Numbered from the stretch's first letter, positions 37,907 through 48,551 are shown. The stretch: 64,000 nt of DNA from CADEEN01 sp963751775 (GCA_963751775.1 CAVVVW010000002.1:1-64000); one strand, 5' to 3'. Program-made: numbers and translations. Notes: generated from the sequence alone by a model not told the origin.

Positions 37907-38375
37907 GGTCGTTCCTTGCATCGTGAGTCTCGATCGGTGGCGCGGTGCCTGAGGCGTCGAATGCCGCGCCGGTGGCAATACTGCGGTCTGCCTGCCGAGC
38001 ATAACCAAGCCGTCAGCCCGGCCGTGAGCCAACTGACCTGCTACCGGCTCGAACACCAGCGCTGCAGGGTGGCGGCGGGGGATCGCTAGGCCGGCGCGAG
38101 CGCCCCGGCACAGCGCTTTGCAATCGGCATAGGTGCAGGCATGTGAAGGGTCGTCATCTGTAGGCCATCTGTCATCGATCGCTAGGTCTGCCGCCGACCC
38201 ATTGGCTCAACACTGTGCACGCAGAAGTCTGAGCTCGTTGTGCTGGTTCAAACGTGGTAGGTCGGGGTTGCCACGCACCAGACATCGGACCAGACTGATC
38301 CGCACTTGGCTGTTGCTTTAGCACATGGCCGGGGTTCATCGATTGACTTGCGCAACGCTTTCAATTGGAGGAGTC
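37907..38375. other. 469-nt intergenic region
   Basis: No convincing gene on either strand; short frames have no good ribosome site or recognisable motif. It separates the divergent FAH gene from the secreted-protein gene, so both promoters should lie here. A TTGACT at 38343-38348 has no clear -10 partner. Base composition falls from here towards 45 kb. Confidence 0.5.
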
Positions 38376-38936
38376 ATGAGCAATACGGTATCGATATGTC
38401 TCGCGGGTCTGCTGCTGTCGCTGGGGCTCGCCGGCGCTTCCTACGCCGACAACAATGGCAACGGCGCAATAACGCGCGGTGGCGTGCTGAGGTGCGGTGG
38501 AACGAACAATCTCAGACTGGATGGAACCGAAATCCAATTTACGGCCTGGGACTTTCGAAACCTGAGTTCGACCGTGTCCATAACCGTCGAGCGCGTCGTG
38601 ATCTTCGACGCCTATGGCAACGTGTTGTTCAATTCCAGTGTCGCGGGACTCCCGCCGTTTCTAGCCGGCGTATATCTTGGACCGGCCACGGGTGTCGCTG
38701 CGGCGAACAATGTGCTGGGGCCAAATCAGACCACGGGGTTGTCCTCGTATGACGTCATCGGATTTCTGCCCCCGGCGCAGCGACCCATTCAGGTGGAATT
38801 CGCATGGTCCGCTCCGACCCGCGTTCCTCCGCTCGATGTGCGCACGATCAGGCTTTCGCGCGAACGCAATCCGGCAACCGGGGCCCAACTCGCGGATCGT
38901 GCGCGCGGCGACTTCAGCTGCGTCTCCATCGGCTGA
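38376..38936 (+). CDS. Secreted protein of unknown function
   Basis: 186 residues. A clear Sec signal peptide (M-S-N-T-V-S-I-C-L-A-G-L-L-L, cleavage after A-S-Y-A) precedes a mature domain of about 160 residues, rich in N, T, V and aromatic residues, which suggests a beta-sandwich. Two cysteines (C-G-G near the N-terminus and D-F-S-C near the end) could form a disulfide. GGAGGAG lies four bases before the ATG. No family recognised. Codon use is less G+C-biased than neighbouring genes. Probably cotranscribed with the lipoprotein 18 nt downstream. Confidence 0.75.
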   Translation: MSNTVSICLAGLLLSLGLAGASYADNNGNGAITRGGVLRCGGTNNLRLDGTEIQFTAWDFRNLSSTVSITVERVVIFDAYGNVLFNSSVAGLPPFLAGVYLGPATGVAAANNVLGPNQTTGLSSYDVIGFLPPAQRPIQVEFAWSAPTRVPPLDVRTIRLSRERNPATGAQLADRARGDFSCVSIG

Positions 38937-38954
38937 CTGCCGCCAAGCTGCGTC

Positions 38955-39998
38955 ATGAGCGCCGATCCATCCACCATGTCCTGCATCGCCACCTCGAGCG
39001 CGCGTCGCCTCAGGACCTGGTTGTTTTTCGGCTGGGTGCTGCTCGGCGGCTGTGCATCGTCACCGCCGATTGTGGGTCAGCCGCCGCCGCCTCCGGTTAC
39101 CTTCGCCGAAAACCAAAGTGCAGTCTTTGGGCGCATCGCACAGTTGCGCGATCGTAAAGAGGTCGATTGGGAAACCGGGCCGGCAATGCTTGGTCCGGGC
39201 GGCCACCTGGTCTATCTGCGATCGGAACAAACCGGGACGTTCGAGCAAAAGGTGATCGGCGCCGACGGACGCTTTGTCTGGCCGCTGGCCCCGGGCGATT
39301 ACACGATCGCCACGATCCGTTTGGACAATGTGCCTCGCGGCCTGGCGCGATTGTGGGCTACCTTCCGGATCGAGCGCCCCGGTGAAGCCGTCTACATCGG
39401 CAATCTGCGAATGCTTACCAGCGCAGGGCGCTATGCCTTCGATGTCGAGGATCGCTTCGATGCCGAGGCGGCCAACATCGGCGCTCGAGTAGCCGCCACG
39501 CTACCTCCGGTCAGCCGGGCGATCGTCCGGTTCGAACCGCGAGTGGGGACATTCAGCTCGCTCTGGGCGATCTGCGGGCCGCGCGGCGGAGTGAAATGCG
39601 ATCGCACGTGGCAGGGCCTCGAGCCCCTCAAGCCGGTTGACACGGCGCGCAGTTTCGTTGCCGTTGACAACCTGGCGCCCGTACTCGAATGGAAGCCGGT
39701 GGCGCGTGAGACCATGCGTTACGACGTGGCCGTGCATGAGTCGCTGCCACTAGGCCTCAACCTGCCAGGCAGCCCCCGCGTTCGCGGCTCGCTGGTGGCC
39801 TATGCGGAGGGTCTTGACGTACCACGCTGGCAGGTGACGCCGGCACTCAAGCCGGACACGAAATACGAGTGGTCGGTTCGAGTGCGGGACGGCGACACCG
39901 TCTCGACGTGGTCAACCACGAGCCAATTCACGTTTCTGCTTGTCGCAGCCGTCTTCAGTCACGGCGATTGGTTCAGTCTGTCGACCCCGGCCCGCTAG
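38955..39998 (+). CDS. Putative lipoprotein of unknown function
   Basis: 347 residues, intact. A hydrophobic stretch W-L-F-F-G-W-V-L-L-G-G-C-A is a lipoprotein signal with lipobox L-G-G-C near residue 33; a later start at M8 (T-M-S-C-I) would shorten the n-region. Then a proline cluster and a mature beta-rich domain with P-G-G-H-L-V-Y-L and the C-terminal phrase Y-E-W-S-V-R-V-R-D-G-D, reminiscent of fibronectin-like folds. Not assigned to a family. Lower G+C than the chromosome average. Confidence 0.65.
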   Translation: MSADPSTMSCIATSSARRLRTWLFFGWVLLGGCASSPPIVGQPPPPPVTFAENQSAVFGRIAQLRDRKEVDWETGPAMLGPGGHLVYLRSEQTGTFEQKVIGADGRFVWPLAPGDYTIATIRLDNVPRGLARLWATFRIERPGEAVYIGNLRMLTSAGRYAFDVEDRFDAEAANIGARVAATLPPVSRAIVRFEPRVGTFSSLWAICGPRGGVKCDRTWQGLEPLKPVDTARSFVAVDNLAPVLEWKPVARETMRYDVAVHESLPLGLNLPGSPRVRGSLVAYAEGLDVPRWQVTPALKPDTKYEWSVRVRDGDTVSTWSTTSQFTFLLVAAVFSHGDWFSLSTPAR

Positions 39999-40119
39999 GA
40001 AGCGGTGCCGGTTTCAAATCCGCCACGCTGGGCAACGGGCGGCGCCTTGGGCGATGTCCTGTCGTTCGAAGGTGTCGGCCTGAGGGCGTGAGGCAGCACC
40101 TGCATCGGCGGGCCAACGC
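39999..40119. other. Gene-free stretch before the yihY-like fragment
   Basis: First part of a 439-nt gap between the lipoprotein and the acylase gene. No ribosome site or motif is recognisable. The remainder of the gap holds a yihY-like fragment (40120-40238) and the acylase upstream region. Confidence 0.4.
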
Positions 40120-40238
40120 CTGGCTCAGCGCTGCTGTCCACAGCGCCGTTGCTCGTGGGGACCTTCCCGCTGTTCAGCCGCTTCGAAGCCACGACTGGCA
40201 AGGCGACCGCGATGTCGTGCCGGCCGCTGCAGTCGTGA
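40120..40238 (+). pseudogene. Possible yihY fragment
   Basis: One frame ending at the TGA at 40236-40238 contains L-L-S-T-A-P-L-L-V-G-T directly followed by F-P-L-F-S-R-F-E-A. The intact yihY at 45025 has L-L-S-M-V-P-F-L-A-V and, a few residues on, H-F-P-L-F-S-R-F-E-A. At DNA level 20 nt are identical (40167-40186 and 45163-45182), and 25 of 27 around them. This fits a decayed partial copy with a short internal deletion. It is short, so coincidence is not fully excluded. Confidence 0.4.
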
Positions 40239-40437
40239 TGCGATAAACCCAGGCATTGGCGGATACTGTGCACCGCGTCCACGGGGAAGCGGCGCCGGGC
40301 TGGCGATCCTGTACCAGGTGTGAATTGAGTCTGCCGTACCCTGGCGCGAGGTGTGAGAAGCGCAGTCGATGAACATGCGCCGAGGTTCGATGCCCCCAAC
40401 GCGCCACGTTCGATGCGGGGGGGCACAAGCGCAAGCG

Positions 40438-42938
40438 ATGAAGACACATTCAATCCGATTTGTTGTCATTGTGTTGCTGGCCGCTTGCTGGGGCACGCAA
40501 GCATGCTCGCAATCGATCAATACAAGCAAAGGGCCACGGTCATCGCAGCATGGGGCGCTGAGTCCGGCGCCGCGTGAAACGATAACGCTGGCCGGACTCG
40601 CTGCACCAGCGCAGATTCTTGTCGACCACTGGGGCGTGCCTCACATCTACGCGGGCAATGAGGACGATGTGTTCTTCGTGCAAGGTTTCAACGCGGCGCG
40701 TGACCGCTTGTTTCAAATCGATTTGTGGCGCCGCCGTGGTCTGGGAAGGCTTGCTTCGGTGTTCGGCGCAAACTTCGTCGAGCAAGACCGCGCGGCCCGC
40801 CTGTTCCTGTATCGCGACGACATGCGCAAGGAGTGGCTGGCTTACGGCAAGAATGCGCAGCGCATTGCGACGCGTTTTGTCGCAGGTATCAATGCCTACA
40901 TAGACTGGGTTGGCGGCGACGCGACGAAGCTGCCCTTCGAGTTCAAGTACTTTGGCTATTCACCCGAGAAGTGGCAGCCGTACGACGTGGTGCGCATTCG
41001 CAGCCATGGCTTGACGCGCAATCTCGATTCGGAACTCGCACGCGCAAGCCTCGCTTGCAGCAGTGATCTGAAGTCAGACGAAATACGGTCTTCGCTCTCG
41101 CCACCGTGGGTGACACAAATTCCCGAGGGGCTTGACCCCTGTATTCCGCCCGAAGTCCTGCGCGTGTTCAACCTGGCCGCGCAAGGGGTGCTCGTCAGCG
41201 GTCGGGACGGGAAGCGCGCGGCCCGCGAGGCTGCATTGACGGTCGCGACGGCCGATGCACTGAGCCCGCTGGAGGGCAGCAACGCGTGGGTGGTATCTCC
41301 CGGCAAGTCGGCCACCGGTCGACCGATTCTGGCCAGCGACCCGCACCGCAATTACGCCGCGCCGTCGCTGCGCTATATCGTGCATTTGAACGCGCCCGGG
41401 CTGAACGTGATCGGCGGCGGCGAACCGGCCCTGCCCGGCATATCGATCGGCCACAACGGCACGATCGCTTTCGGCCTGACCGTGTTCGCCATCGATCAGG
41501 ACGACCTGTACGTCTACGAAACAAATCCCGCGAATGCCGCGAATACAAGTACCGGGGCAAGTGGGAACAGATGCGCACGTTGACGGAGTCGATTCCTGTG
41601 CGCGGCCAATCGGCGCAAGCAGTCGAATTGCTCTTAACCCGCCATGGGCCGGTAATTCACATCGATCGCGCAAGAAACCGCGCCTACGCGGTGCGCTCTG
41701 GTTGGTTCGAGCCCGGCATGGCGCCCTACTTCGGCAGCGTCGACTACATGTATGCGAAGAACTTCGCAGAGTTCAAGCGCGCCATGTCGAACTGGGGTGC
41801 ACCGGCCGAAAATCAGCTCTACGCCGACGACAGCGGCAACATCGGTTGGGTCGCTGGCGGTCTGGCGCCCAAACGCCCGAACTGGGACGGCCTGCTGCCC
41901 GTGCCGGGCGACGGCCGTTACGAATGGGCGGGCTTCTGGTCGGGTGACCAGTTGCCGTCACTGTACAACCCGGAACAAGGGTGGTTTGCCTCGGCCAATG
42001 AGCAGAACCTTCCGCCCGCATATCCATACCGCGAACGCAAGTTGGGCTTCGAATGGTCGCCGCGCTCGCGCTACCAGCGCGTGTCTGAAGTGTTGTCGCA
42101 GTTGCCCAAGGTGAGCATCGAAGACTCGATGCGCTTGCAGAGCGATGTGTTTTCCGTCCCGGCGCGTCGTCTGCAAGTGTTGCTGAAGTCGTTGCATGCG
42201 ACTGACCCGCGCGCCCAGGCGGCGACCCGGTTGTTGATAGAATGGGATCTCTTCGTCACTGCGGATTCGGCGGCGGCCGCGCTGTTCGAAGTCTGGTGGT
42301 CGCGGTACCTGCGTGCAACATTCAAGAATGCGGTGCTGCCCAGCTCGGCTGCAGCGTTGATCCGGTCGGCGGACGAGGAGCACATGTTGGACACGCTCGA
42401 GAAGCCGGAAGCACGCTTCGGCAAGGATGCCATCGCCAAGCGCGACGATGTGCTCGAAAGAAGTCTGCGCCTTGCCTGGATCGACATGCAAAAGCTCGGC
42501 GGCGCCGATCCTGCGCAGTGGCAATGGGGACAAATTGCACCATGCCTTCTTCGGTCATCCCTTGGCCAATGCGGCCGACGAGGTGACAAAGCCAGGCTGA
42601 ATGTCGGGCCGATGCCGAAGCAGGGCGGCAGCGACACCGTCAATCTTTCGGCTTTCGACCCGAACAACTTTCGCCAGTACGGCGGCCCCTCGTTTCGCAT
42701 GGTGCTCGATGTCGGCGCTTGGGACAACTCGCGGGCCGTCAACGCCCCCGGCCAGTCTGGCGACCCGGCGAGCCCGCACTATCGAGATCTCGCGCCGATG
42801 TGGCTAAAGGGCGAGTACTTCCCACTGCTGTATTCGCGCGCAAAGGTCGAGGCGTCGCTGGCACGGCGCATCGAGCTCGTACCTGCGTTGTCATCTAGAC
42901 CTGCTGCTTCAACGGTGCCCACCGATCCGAGCCGGTGA
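40438..42938 (+). CDS. Penicillin acylase (Ntn-hydrolase) family lipoprotein (three frame breaks)
   Basis: About 833 residues. The signal peptide has lipobox L-A-A-C. The alpha-chain region has H-W-G-V-P-H-I-Y-A and Q-G-F-N-A-A-R-D-R-L-F-Q. The autoprocessing site and N-terminal nucleophile are in E-G-S-N-A-W-V-V (the Ser starts the beta chain). D-P-H-R and H-N-G-T-I-A-F-G-L follow. Breaks near 41540, 42533 and 42593; the last two compensate and restore F-F-G-H-P-L-A-N. It would cleave amides such as acyl-homoserine lactones or beta-lactam side chains in the envelope; the substrate is unknown. Confidence 0.87.
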
Positions 42939-42952
42939 CGTCACGGCTGCCG

Positions 42953-44632
42953 CTAGAGCCGAAATGCCGGTATCTGCCGGTACGTAAAGCCGCGCCAGAA
43001 CCATTCCATCGGGCCGTAGCGAAATCTCGACAGCCACCAGTGGCTGAAAGCAATCTGCGCGGCGTAGACGATGGCCACGAATGCCAATTGCTGCGCGCGC
43101 GGCATGCCCCAGTGGCCCAGTGCGAAGCCATAGAAGTAGATCGCGCAGATCAGCGACTGCGGCAAGTAGTTTGTCAACGCCATGCGCCCGAGCGGCCCGA
43201 GAACGGTGACCCGCGAAAACACCGTCTTGCTGTGAAGCATGAGCACCAACAGACCCACATAGCCCAGGCACGCCGGCAGGTTGCCCAGCATCAGCAGCCC
43301 GCGCGCGATACCCCAGCCGTCGGTGCGGTCGCCGGGCGTGTGCGACATCGCGATCAGGCTGCCCGCCAGGCCGAGGCCGATGCCGATGAGCAGGCCTGCC
43401 ACGGCGAGTTTGCGAAAGAACGGCAGGTGCGCGCCTGTGTTCTCCATCACCCCCGAGCGCACGAACCAGACGCCGAGCAGAAACATGGCCATCAAGACAG
43501 TTGCGAAGACGAAGTCGCCTGCCGCCTTGTCGGCAAACCGCTGCGCGCTCAACTCAACCGCTTCGAGGTAGCTGCCCTGTGTATAGATGCGCACCTCCTT
43601 CTCTTTCTCGGCCTTGCTTTCGTTCAGTCGCTTTTCGCGTTCCGCCTTGCGCTCCGCGGCTCGCTCCTCCCTGCTCTTGCCGGGCTTCTTTTCAGCGCTC
43701 TTCTGGTCAGCGACCGGCTGGGCACTGGCCGTAGCCGGCGCATCCGGATCGGGCGCAAAGCGCTGCATCAGGCCGCCAGTGGTCATCGCCAGGGCGCCGA
43801 ACAGGTACAGGCTGACCGCTAGGCGGACACTGCGCTTCTCGACCGGCTCGTAGTATTTCCAGGACAGCCAGGCCGCAATCAGTACCAGCGGGCCAAACAC
43901 CGACAGTGGTACACGCGGCTCCGTAGGGCCATTGGGCAGCAGCCAGAACACCGCCGCAGCAATGCACAGCCCGGCGCCGATCACCAGCAGCAGGAAGGAG
44001 AAGATCGGCAAGCGCAGGCGCGGCAGCGGCACGCGTTTATCGCTCCGCAAGTAGAGCGCCAACATGCCTGCGGCGGCGAGCCCACCAGCGACGCGAAAGA
44101 AGCCGTCCAAGTCGGGAATAAATCCAAGACCAATGGCGACCGCGATGGCCAGCAGCAGCGGCCAGGTTCTGCCATATGTGACGATCATGAGCATCAGTGC
44201 TGCGATGGCGTAGCTGAAGAGGATGTCGCCTTCCCACAGGAAGATGTAATGCAGGGCCCCGAAAACGGCCAAAGCCAGCACGCGCCGTAGATAGACCCGC
44301 TTGAATTCGCGCCCGGCCTGTTCAGCCCGCACCATCATCACCGCGAAACCCATGCCGAAGAGCAGCGAAAAGATGGTCCAGAACTTTCCCTGGACGAAGT
44401 ACGCGACGAACCAACTAGCCCACCAGTCTGCGCCCGTCAGCTCACGGGGCATGCCTTCGTTGAATGCAGCGAATGGTCGATTGAACCACTCGATGTTCAT
44501 CAGGAAAATGCCGATGAGCGCAAATCCGCGCACAACATCCAGGGCTTCGATCCGCTGGGCGGTGGCAATCGGAACCATGGAAGCGCTGGTGTCCTTTGGC
44601 GTTGCAGCGACTGCCGGCGTTGTCAATTCCAT
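42953..44632 (-). CDS. DUF418 family membrane protein with a charged insert
   Basis: 559 residues, intact. R-I-E-A-L-D-V-V-R-G-F-A-L-I-G-I-F near the N-terminus and the C-terminal G-P-L-G-R-M-A-L-T-N-Y-L-P-Q-S are the DUF418 signatures. About ten membrane helices. A highly charged K/E/R-rich segment (about residues 310-365) interrupts the helices and is probably a cytoplasmic coiled region. Function unknown; the acyltransferase-3-like topology suggests envelope modification. Converges on the acylase gene with a 14-nt gap. Confidence 0.88.
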   Translation of the reverse strand: MELTTPAVAATPKDTSASMVPIATAQRIEALDVVRGFALIGIFLMNIEWFNRPFAAFNEGMPRELTGADWWASWFVAYFVQGKFWTIFSLLFGMGFAVMMVRAEQAGREFKRVYLRRVLALAVFGALHYIFLWEGDILFSYAIAALMLMIVTYGRTWPLLLAIAVAIGLGFIPDLDGFFRVAGGLAAAGMLALYLRSDKRVPLPRLRLPIFSFLLLVIGAGLCIAAAVFWLLPNGPTEPRVPLSVFGPLVLIAAWLSWKYYEPVEKRSVRLAVSLYLFGALAMTTGGLMQRFAPDPDAPATASAQPVADQKSAEKKPGKSREERAAERKAEREKRLNESKAEKEKEVRIYTQGSYLEAVELSAQRFADKAAGDFVFATVLMAMFLLGVWFVRSGVMENTGAHLPFFRKLAVAGLLIGIGLGLAGSLIAMSHTPGDRTDGWGIARGLLMLGNLPACLGYVGLLVLMLHSKTVFSRVTVLGPLGRMALTNYLPQSLICAIYFYGFALGHWGMPRAQQLAFVAIVYAAQIAFSHWWLSRFRYGPMEWFWRGFTYRQIPAFRL

Positions 44633-45024
44633 AGCGTGGAGCCGTGTTCAAGAAGCGACGCGAGTCAGGTGATGCGGCAGGGCGATGAGGGCGTCCTGCC
44701 GGGACGAAGGATGTCTTGACCTTGGCGAGTATGTGCACTTGCTCTTTCGGTCCCGCGTTGCATCATCCATGCGTCAAGGCGCGATCCACACCGGATCTTC
44801 CCTGACGACAGAAAGCTTGAGGCCGCCCCTTTTCTGACCGCGGCCCGGATTAGCGGGGTACTCGGCACTTGCGCAGCGGCAGCGAGGTCAGGCGCAATGG
44901 CTCGCAGCGGTCATCCGCGAGTCACGCTCCAGGGGTTGAGGACAGGTTGTGTCTGCAGCGAGAACCACAATTGCGCGTCTCCACCGCCGGCCATCTCGAC
45001 CAGCCCGCATACTGTGCCTGCCGC
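44633..45024. other. 392-nt intergenic region
   Basis: Divergent region between DUF418 and yihY. Nothing gene-like is visible on either strand. Composition returns towards high G+C in its right half. It should contain the promoters of both neighbours, but no convincing -35/-10 pair stands out. Confidence 0.45.
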
Positions 45025-45821
45025 ATGTTCAGCCTGACCCGCCAAATCATCCGCCGCGCCCGGCAGGAACGCCTGCCCCAGGCGGCCGGCAGCCTGACGT
45101 TCACGAGCCTGCTGTCGATGGTGCCGTTTCTGGCGGTGAGCTTCGCGCTGTTCACGCACTTTCCGCTGTTCAGCCGCTTCGAGGCCGCGCTCGAAGAACA
45201 TCTGTTGAAGAGCCTGCTGCCGGCAGACATCGCGCGCACGGTGCTGAACACCCTGCACCAGTTCGCCGCCAATGCCAGCGGCCTGACCTGGGCGGGCTCG
45301 TCGTTCCTGCTGGCCACGGCGATCGCGATGCTGCTGACGGTGGAGAACACGCTCAACCAGATCTGGAACGTGAAGAGGAATCGCCCGCTGCTCAAGCGCG
45401 TGGGCCTGTACCTGCTGGTCCTCGCCGTGGCACCACCGGCGCTCGGCGTGAGCCTGTGGGCCACCTCGTATGTGCTGGGCGTGTCGATGGGTCTGGCTCG
45501 GGCCGTTGCCGCCTTCGGCCCGGTTCGTGCTGGACCTGGGCCCGGCGGCGCTGGCCTGGGCCGGGCTCGCCTGCCTGTACTACTACGTGCCGAACACGCC
45601 AGGTGCGGCGGCGCGATGCGATCGCGGGCGGCTTGATCGCCAGCGTCGCGCTCGAGTTGGGCAAGCGCGGCTTCGCCGCCTACCTGCTGAAGATCCCGAC
45701 CTACAAGGCGGTGTACGGCGCCTTCGCGGTGTTCCCGGTCTTCCTGCTGTGGGTGTACTTCTCGTGGCTGGTGACGCTGGCGGCGGCGCTCATCGCCGCC
45801 AACCTGGCGCGCAAGCGCTGA
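45025..45821 (+). CDS. YihY/BrkB-family inner-membrane protein (two frame breaks)
   Basis: About 265 residues when breaks near 45525 and 45600 are bridged. Six hydrophobic segments; A-G-S-L-T-F-T-S-L-L-S-M-V-P near residue 22 and E-N-T-L-N-Q-I-W-N-V-K near residue 112 are family signatures. The C-terminal part (K-I-P-T-Y-K-A-V-Y-G-A-F-A-V-F-P) is in the third frame. Sometimes mislabelled ribonuclease BN; the real function is unknown. 13 nt upstream of the acyl-CoA ligase. Confidence 0.85.
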
Positions 45822-45834
45822 GCAGGCTGTGGCG

Positions 45835-47530
45835 ATGAACGAGTCCAAGCTGATCCTCGACCATGTGTTCGACCACGAAGCCGCGCAGCCCGAGCGTGTG
45901 TTCCTGACGCAGCCGGTCGGTGGCGGCAGGGTCGTCGACACCACCTGGCGTGAAACGCTGGACCAGGCGCGGCGCATGGCCGCGCACCTGAAGAGTCTGG
46001 GCCTGCCGCCCGGCGCGCGCATCGCATTGCTGACCAAGAACTGCGCCCACTTCTTCATCGCCGAGCTGGCGATCTGGATGGCCGGCGGCACCACGGTGGC
46101 GATCTTCCCGACCGAGACCGCCGCCACCGTGCGCTACGTGCTCGAGCACAGCGAGGCCAGCCTGCTCTTCGTCGGCAAGCTCGACGCGTGGGCACAGCAG
46201 GCGGCGGGCGTTCCGGCCGGCCTGCCGTGCATCGCGCTGCCGCTGGCGCCGCCCGCGGCGGAGCTGCCCGGCGTGCCACGCTGGGAAGACATCGCCCTGC
46301 GCACCGCGCCGCTGGCCGGCCGGCCGCGGCGCGCGGCCGACGACCTGGCGATGCTGGTCTACACCTCGGGCTCCACCGGCGAGCCCAAGGGCGTGATGCA
46401 CAGCTTCGGCCGCATCACGCGCACCGTCGAATGCATGCTCGCCGACCCCGAGCGAAACCTGCCCGACGGCGTGCCGTGGCGCACCGTGTCCTACCTGCCG
46501 CTGGCGCACATCTACGAGCGCGCGGTGGTCGAATGCCGCAGCCTGATGGCCGGCAACGTGCAGGTGTACTTCAGCGAATCGCTGGCCACCTTCATCGACG
46601 ACGTGAAGCGCGCGCGGCCGACGGTGTTCGTCTCGGTGCCGCGGCTGTGGCTGAAGCTGCAGCAGGGCGTGTTGCAGACGCTGCCGGCCGACAAGCTCGA
46701 CGCGCTGCTGGCCGACCCCGCCACCGCCGCCGCCACCGGACGGCGCGTGCTGGCCAGCCTGGGCCTGGACGAGGTGCGGCTGGCCTCCTGCGGCGCGGCG
46801 CCGGCGCCGCCTTCGCTGCTGGCCTGGTACCGGCGCCTGGGCCTGCACCTGGTCGAGGGCTATGGCATGACCGAAGACTTCGCCTACTCGCACCGCACCA
46901 CGCGCGAGCTCAATGCCGCCGGCCATGTCGGCATCGCCTGCCCCGGCGTGCAGGTGCGCATCGACGACGCCAGCGGCGAGGTGCTGATCAAGTCACCGGG
47001 GCAGATGGTCGGCTACTACAAGCAGCCGGCGCTGAATGCGGCGTGCTTCACCGAGGACGGCTACTTTCGCACCGGCGACCGCGGCGAGCTGGCGCCCGAC
47101 GGCCAGTTGAAACTCACCGGCCGCGTGAAGGAGCTGTTCAAGACCAGCAAGGGCAAATACGTGGCGCCGGCACCGATCGAGGCGCTGCTCAACGCGCACC
47201 ACATGGTCGAGCAGGCGGTCGTCTCCGGCAGCGGCCAGCCCCAGCCGTTTGCGTTGGTGGTGCTGGCCGAATCGGTGCGGGCTCGCCTGCCCGACAGCGA
47301 GCTGCAAGCAGCGCGTCCAGCGCGAACTCGTCAAGCTGTTCGACAGCGTCAACCAGGGCCTCGCGTCGCACGAACGCCTGCAGCGGCTGGTCATCGTGCC
47401 CGAGCCTTGGTCGGTCGAGAACGGCTGCCTGACGCCGACGATGAAGATCCGGCGCAGCCGCATCGAGGCGGCGGCCGCTTCGCACATCGACGACTGGACC
47501 TCGCGCCCGGGCCCGATCGTCTGGGCGTGA
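45835..47530 (+). CDS. AMP-forming long-chain acyl-CoA synthetase-like ligase (frame break)
   Basis: About 565 residues. ANL superfamily: P-loop Y-T-S-G-S-T-G-E-P-K-G near residue 180, E-G-Y-G-M-T-E-D near residue 342, the hinge D-G-Y-F-R-T-G-D-R-G, then G-R-V-K-E-L-F-K-T-S-K-G-K-Y, which is typical of long-chain FadD15-like ligases. Activates fatty acids to acyl-CoA through an acyl-AMP. The frame shifts near 47310; the second frame holds the last 70 residues. An ATG two codons upstream (45829) is also possible. Confidence 0.88.
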
Positions 47531-47555
47531 GCGACGGCCGCAAGCGCGCCGCGCC

Positions 47556-48551
47556 TCAGTCGGGCTTGACGTTGCCCGCCTTCACCACTTCGCGCCAGCG
47601 CGGGATCTCGCGCGCGATGAGGTCGCCGAAGGCGGCCGGCGTGGTCGACATCGGCACCGCGCCTTCGGTGGCCAGTTGCTGCGCCACATCGGGCAGCGCC
47701 AGCGCGCGATTGACGATGCCGTTGAGCCGGTTCACGACATCGGCCGGGGTGCCGGCCGGCGCGACCAGGCCGTACCACTGGTCGGCCTCGAAACCAGGGT
47801 AGCCGCTCTCGGCCACCGTCGGCACATCGGGCAACACCGCGATGCGCGCCGGGCTCGACACCGCGAGCGCACGCAGCCGGCCGCTGCGCACGTGAGGGAT
47901 CACCGCCGGCGCGCCGGTGAAGGTGGCGTCGACCTGGCCGGCGATCAGATCGGTGATCGACGGCGCCGTGCCGCGGTAAGGGATGTGCAGCATGAAGATC
48001 TTCACGCGCAGCTTCAGCGATTCGAAGGTGATGTGCGCAGCGCTGCCGTTGCCGCCGGAAGAAAACGTCAGGCCGCCGGGCCGGGCCCTGGCGCTGTCGA
48101 CCAGGTCTTTCAGCGTGCGCATCGGCGAGTTCGCGTTGACCACCAGCACGTTGGGCACGCGCGCCACCCAGGCCACCGGCGCGAAGCTCTTCACCGGGTC
48201 GTAGGCCAGGTTCGGGTAGATCGAGGGGTTGACGCCGAGCGTGCCGATATGGCCCATCAGCAACGTGTTGCCGTCGGCCGCGGCCTTGGCGACCTCGGCC
48301 GCACCGAGCGAGCCGCCGGCGCCCGGCTTGTTGTCGACGACGACGTTCTGGCCCAGCGCCTGCTGCAGCTTGGGCGCCAGCGCGCGGGCCAGGATGTCGG
48401 TGCTGCCGCCCGGCGTGAAGGGCACGACGATGCGCAGCGTCTTGCCGGCCTGCGCCTGCGCGCGGGTTGTCGGCAAGGACATGAATGCCGCGCCCGCCAG
48501 CAGCGTGCGGCGCGTGATCGCGGGCTTCGCAGGTCGACGCGGATGGATCAT
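47556..48551 (-). CDS. Bug/TctC-family periplasmic receptor 3
   Basis: 331 residues, intact. The N-terminus has a twin-arginine-like stretch T-R-R-T-L-L-A-G-A-A-F, so export may be Tat-dependent, with cleavage after A-Q-A. I-V-V-P-F-T-P-G-G-S-T-D-I-L-A-R-A, N-K-P-G-A-G-G-S-L-G and V-L-P-D-V-P-T-V-A-E-S-G are the Bug hallmarks. It follows the SAF dehydrogenase copy 2 by 14 nt, the same order as at 28971-31427. No tctAB here; it may share the permease at 31.4-33.5 kb. Confidence 0.92.
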   Translation of the reverse strand: MIHPRRPAKPAITRRTLLAGAAFMSLPTTRAQAQAGKTLRIVVPFTPGGSTDILARALAPKLQQALGQNVVVDNKPGAGGSLGAAEVAKAAADGNTLLMGHIGTLGVNPSIYPNLAYDPVKSFAPVAWVARVPNVLVVNANSPMRTLKDLVDSARARPGGLTFSSGGNGSAAHITFESLKLRVKIFMLHIPYRGTAPSITDLIAGQVDATFTGAPAVIPHVRSGRLRALAVSSPARIAVLPDVPTVAESGYPGFEADQWYGLVAPAGTPADVVNRLNGIVNRALALPDVAQQLATEGAVPMSTTPAAFGDLIAREIPRWREVVKAGNVKPD

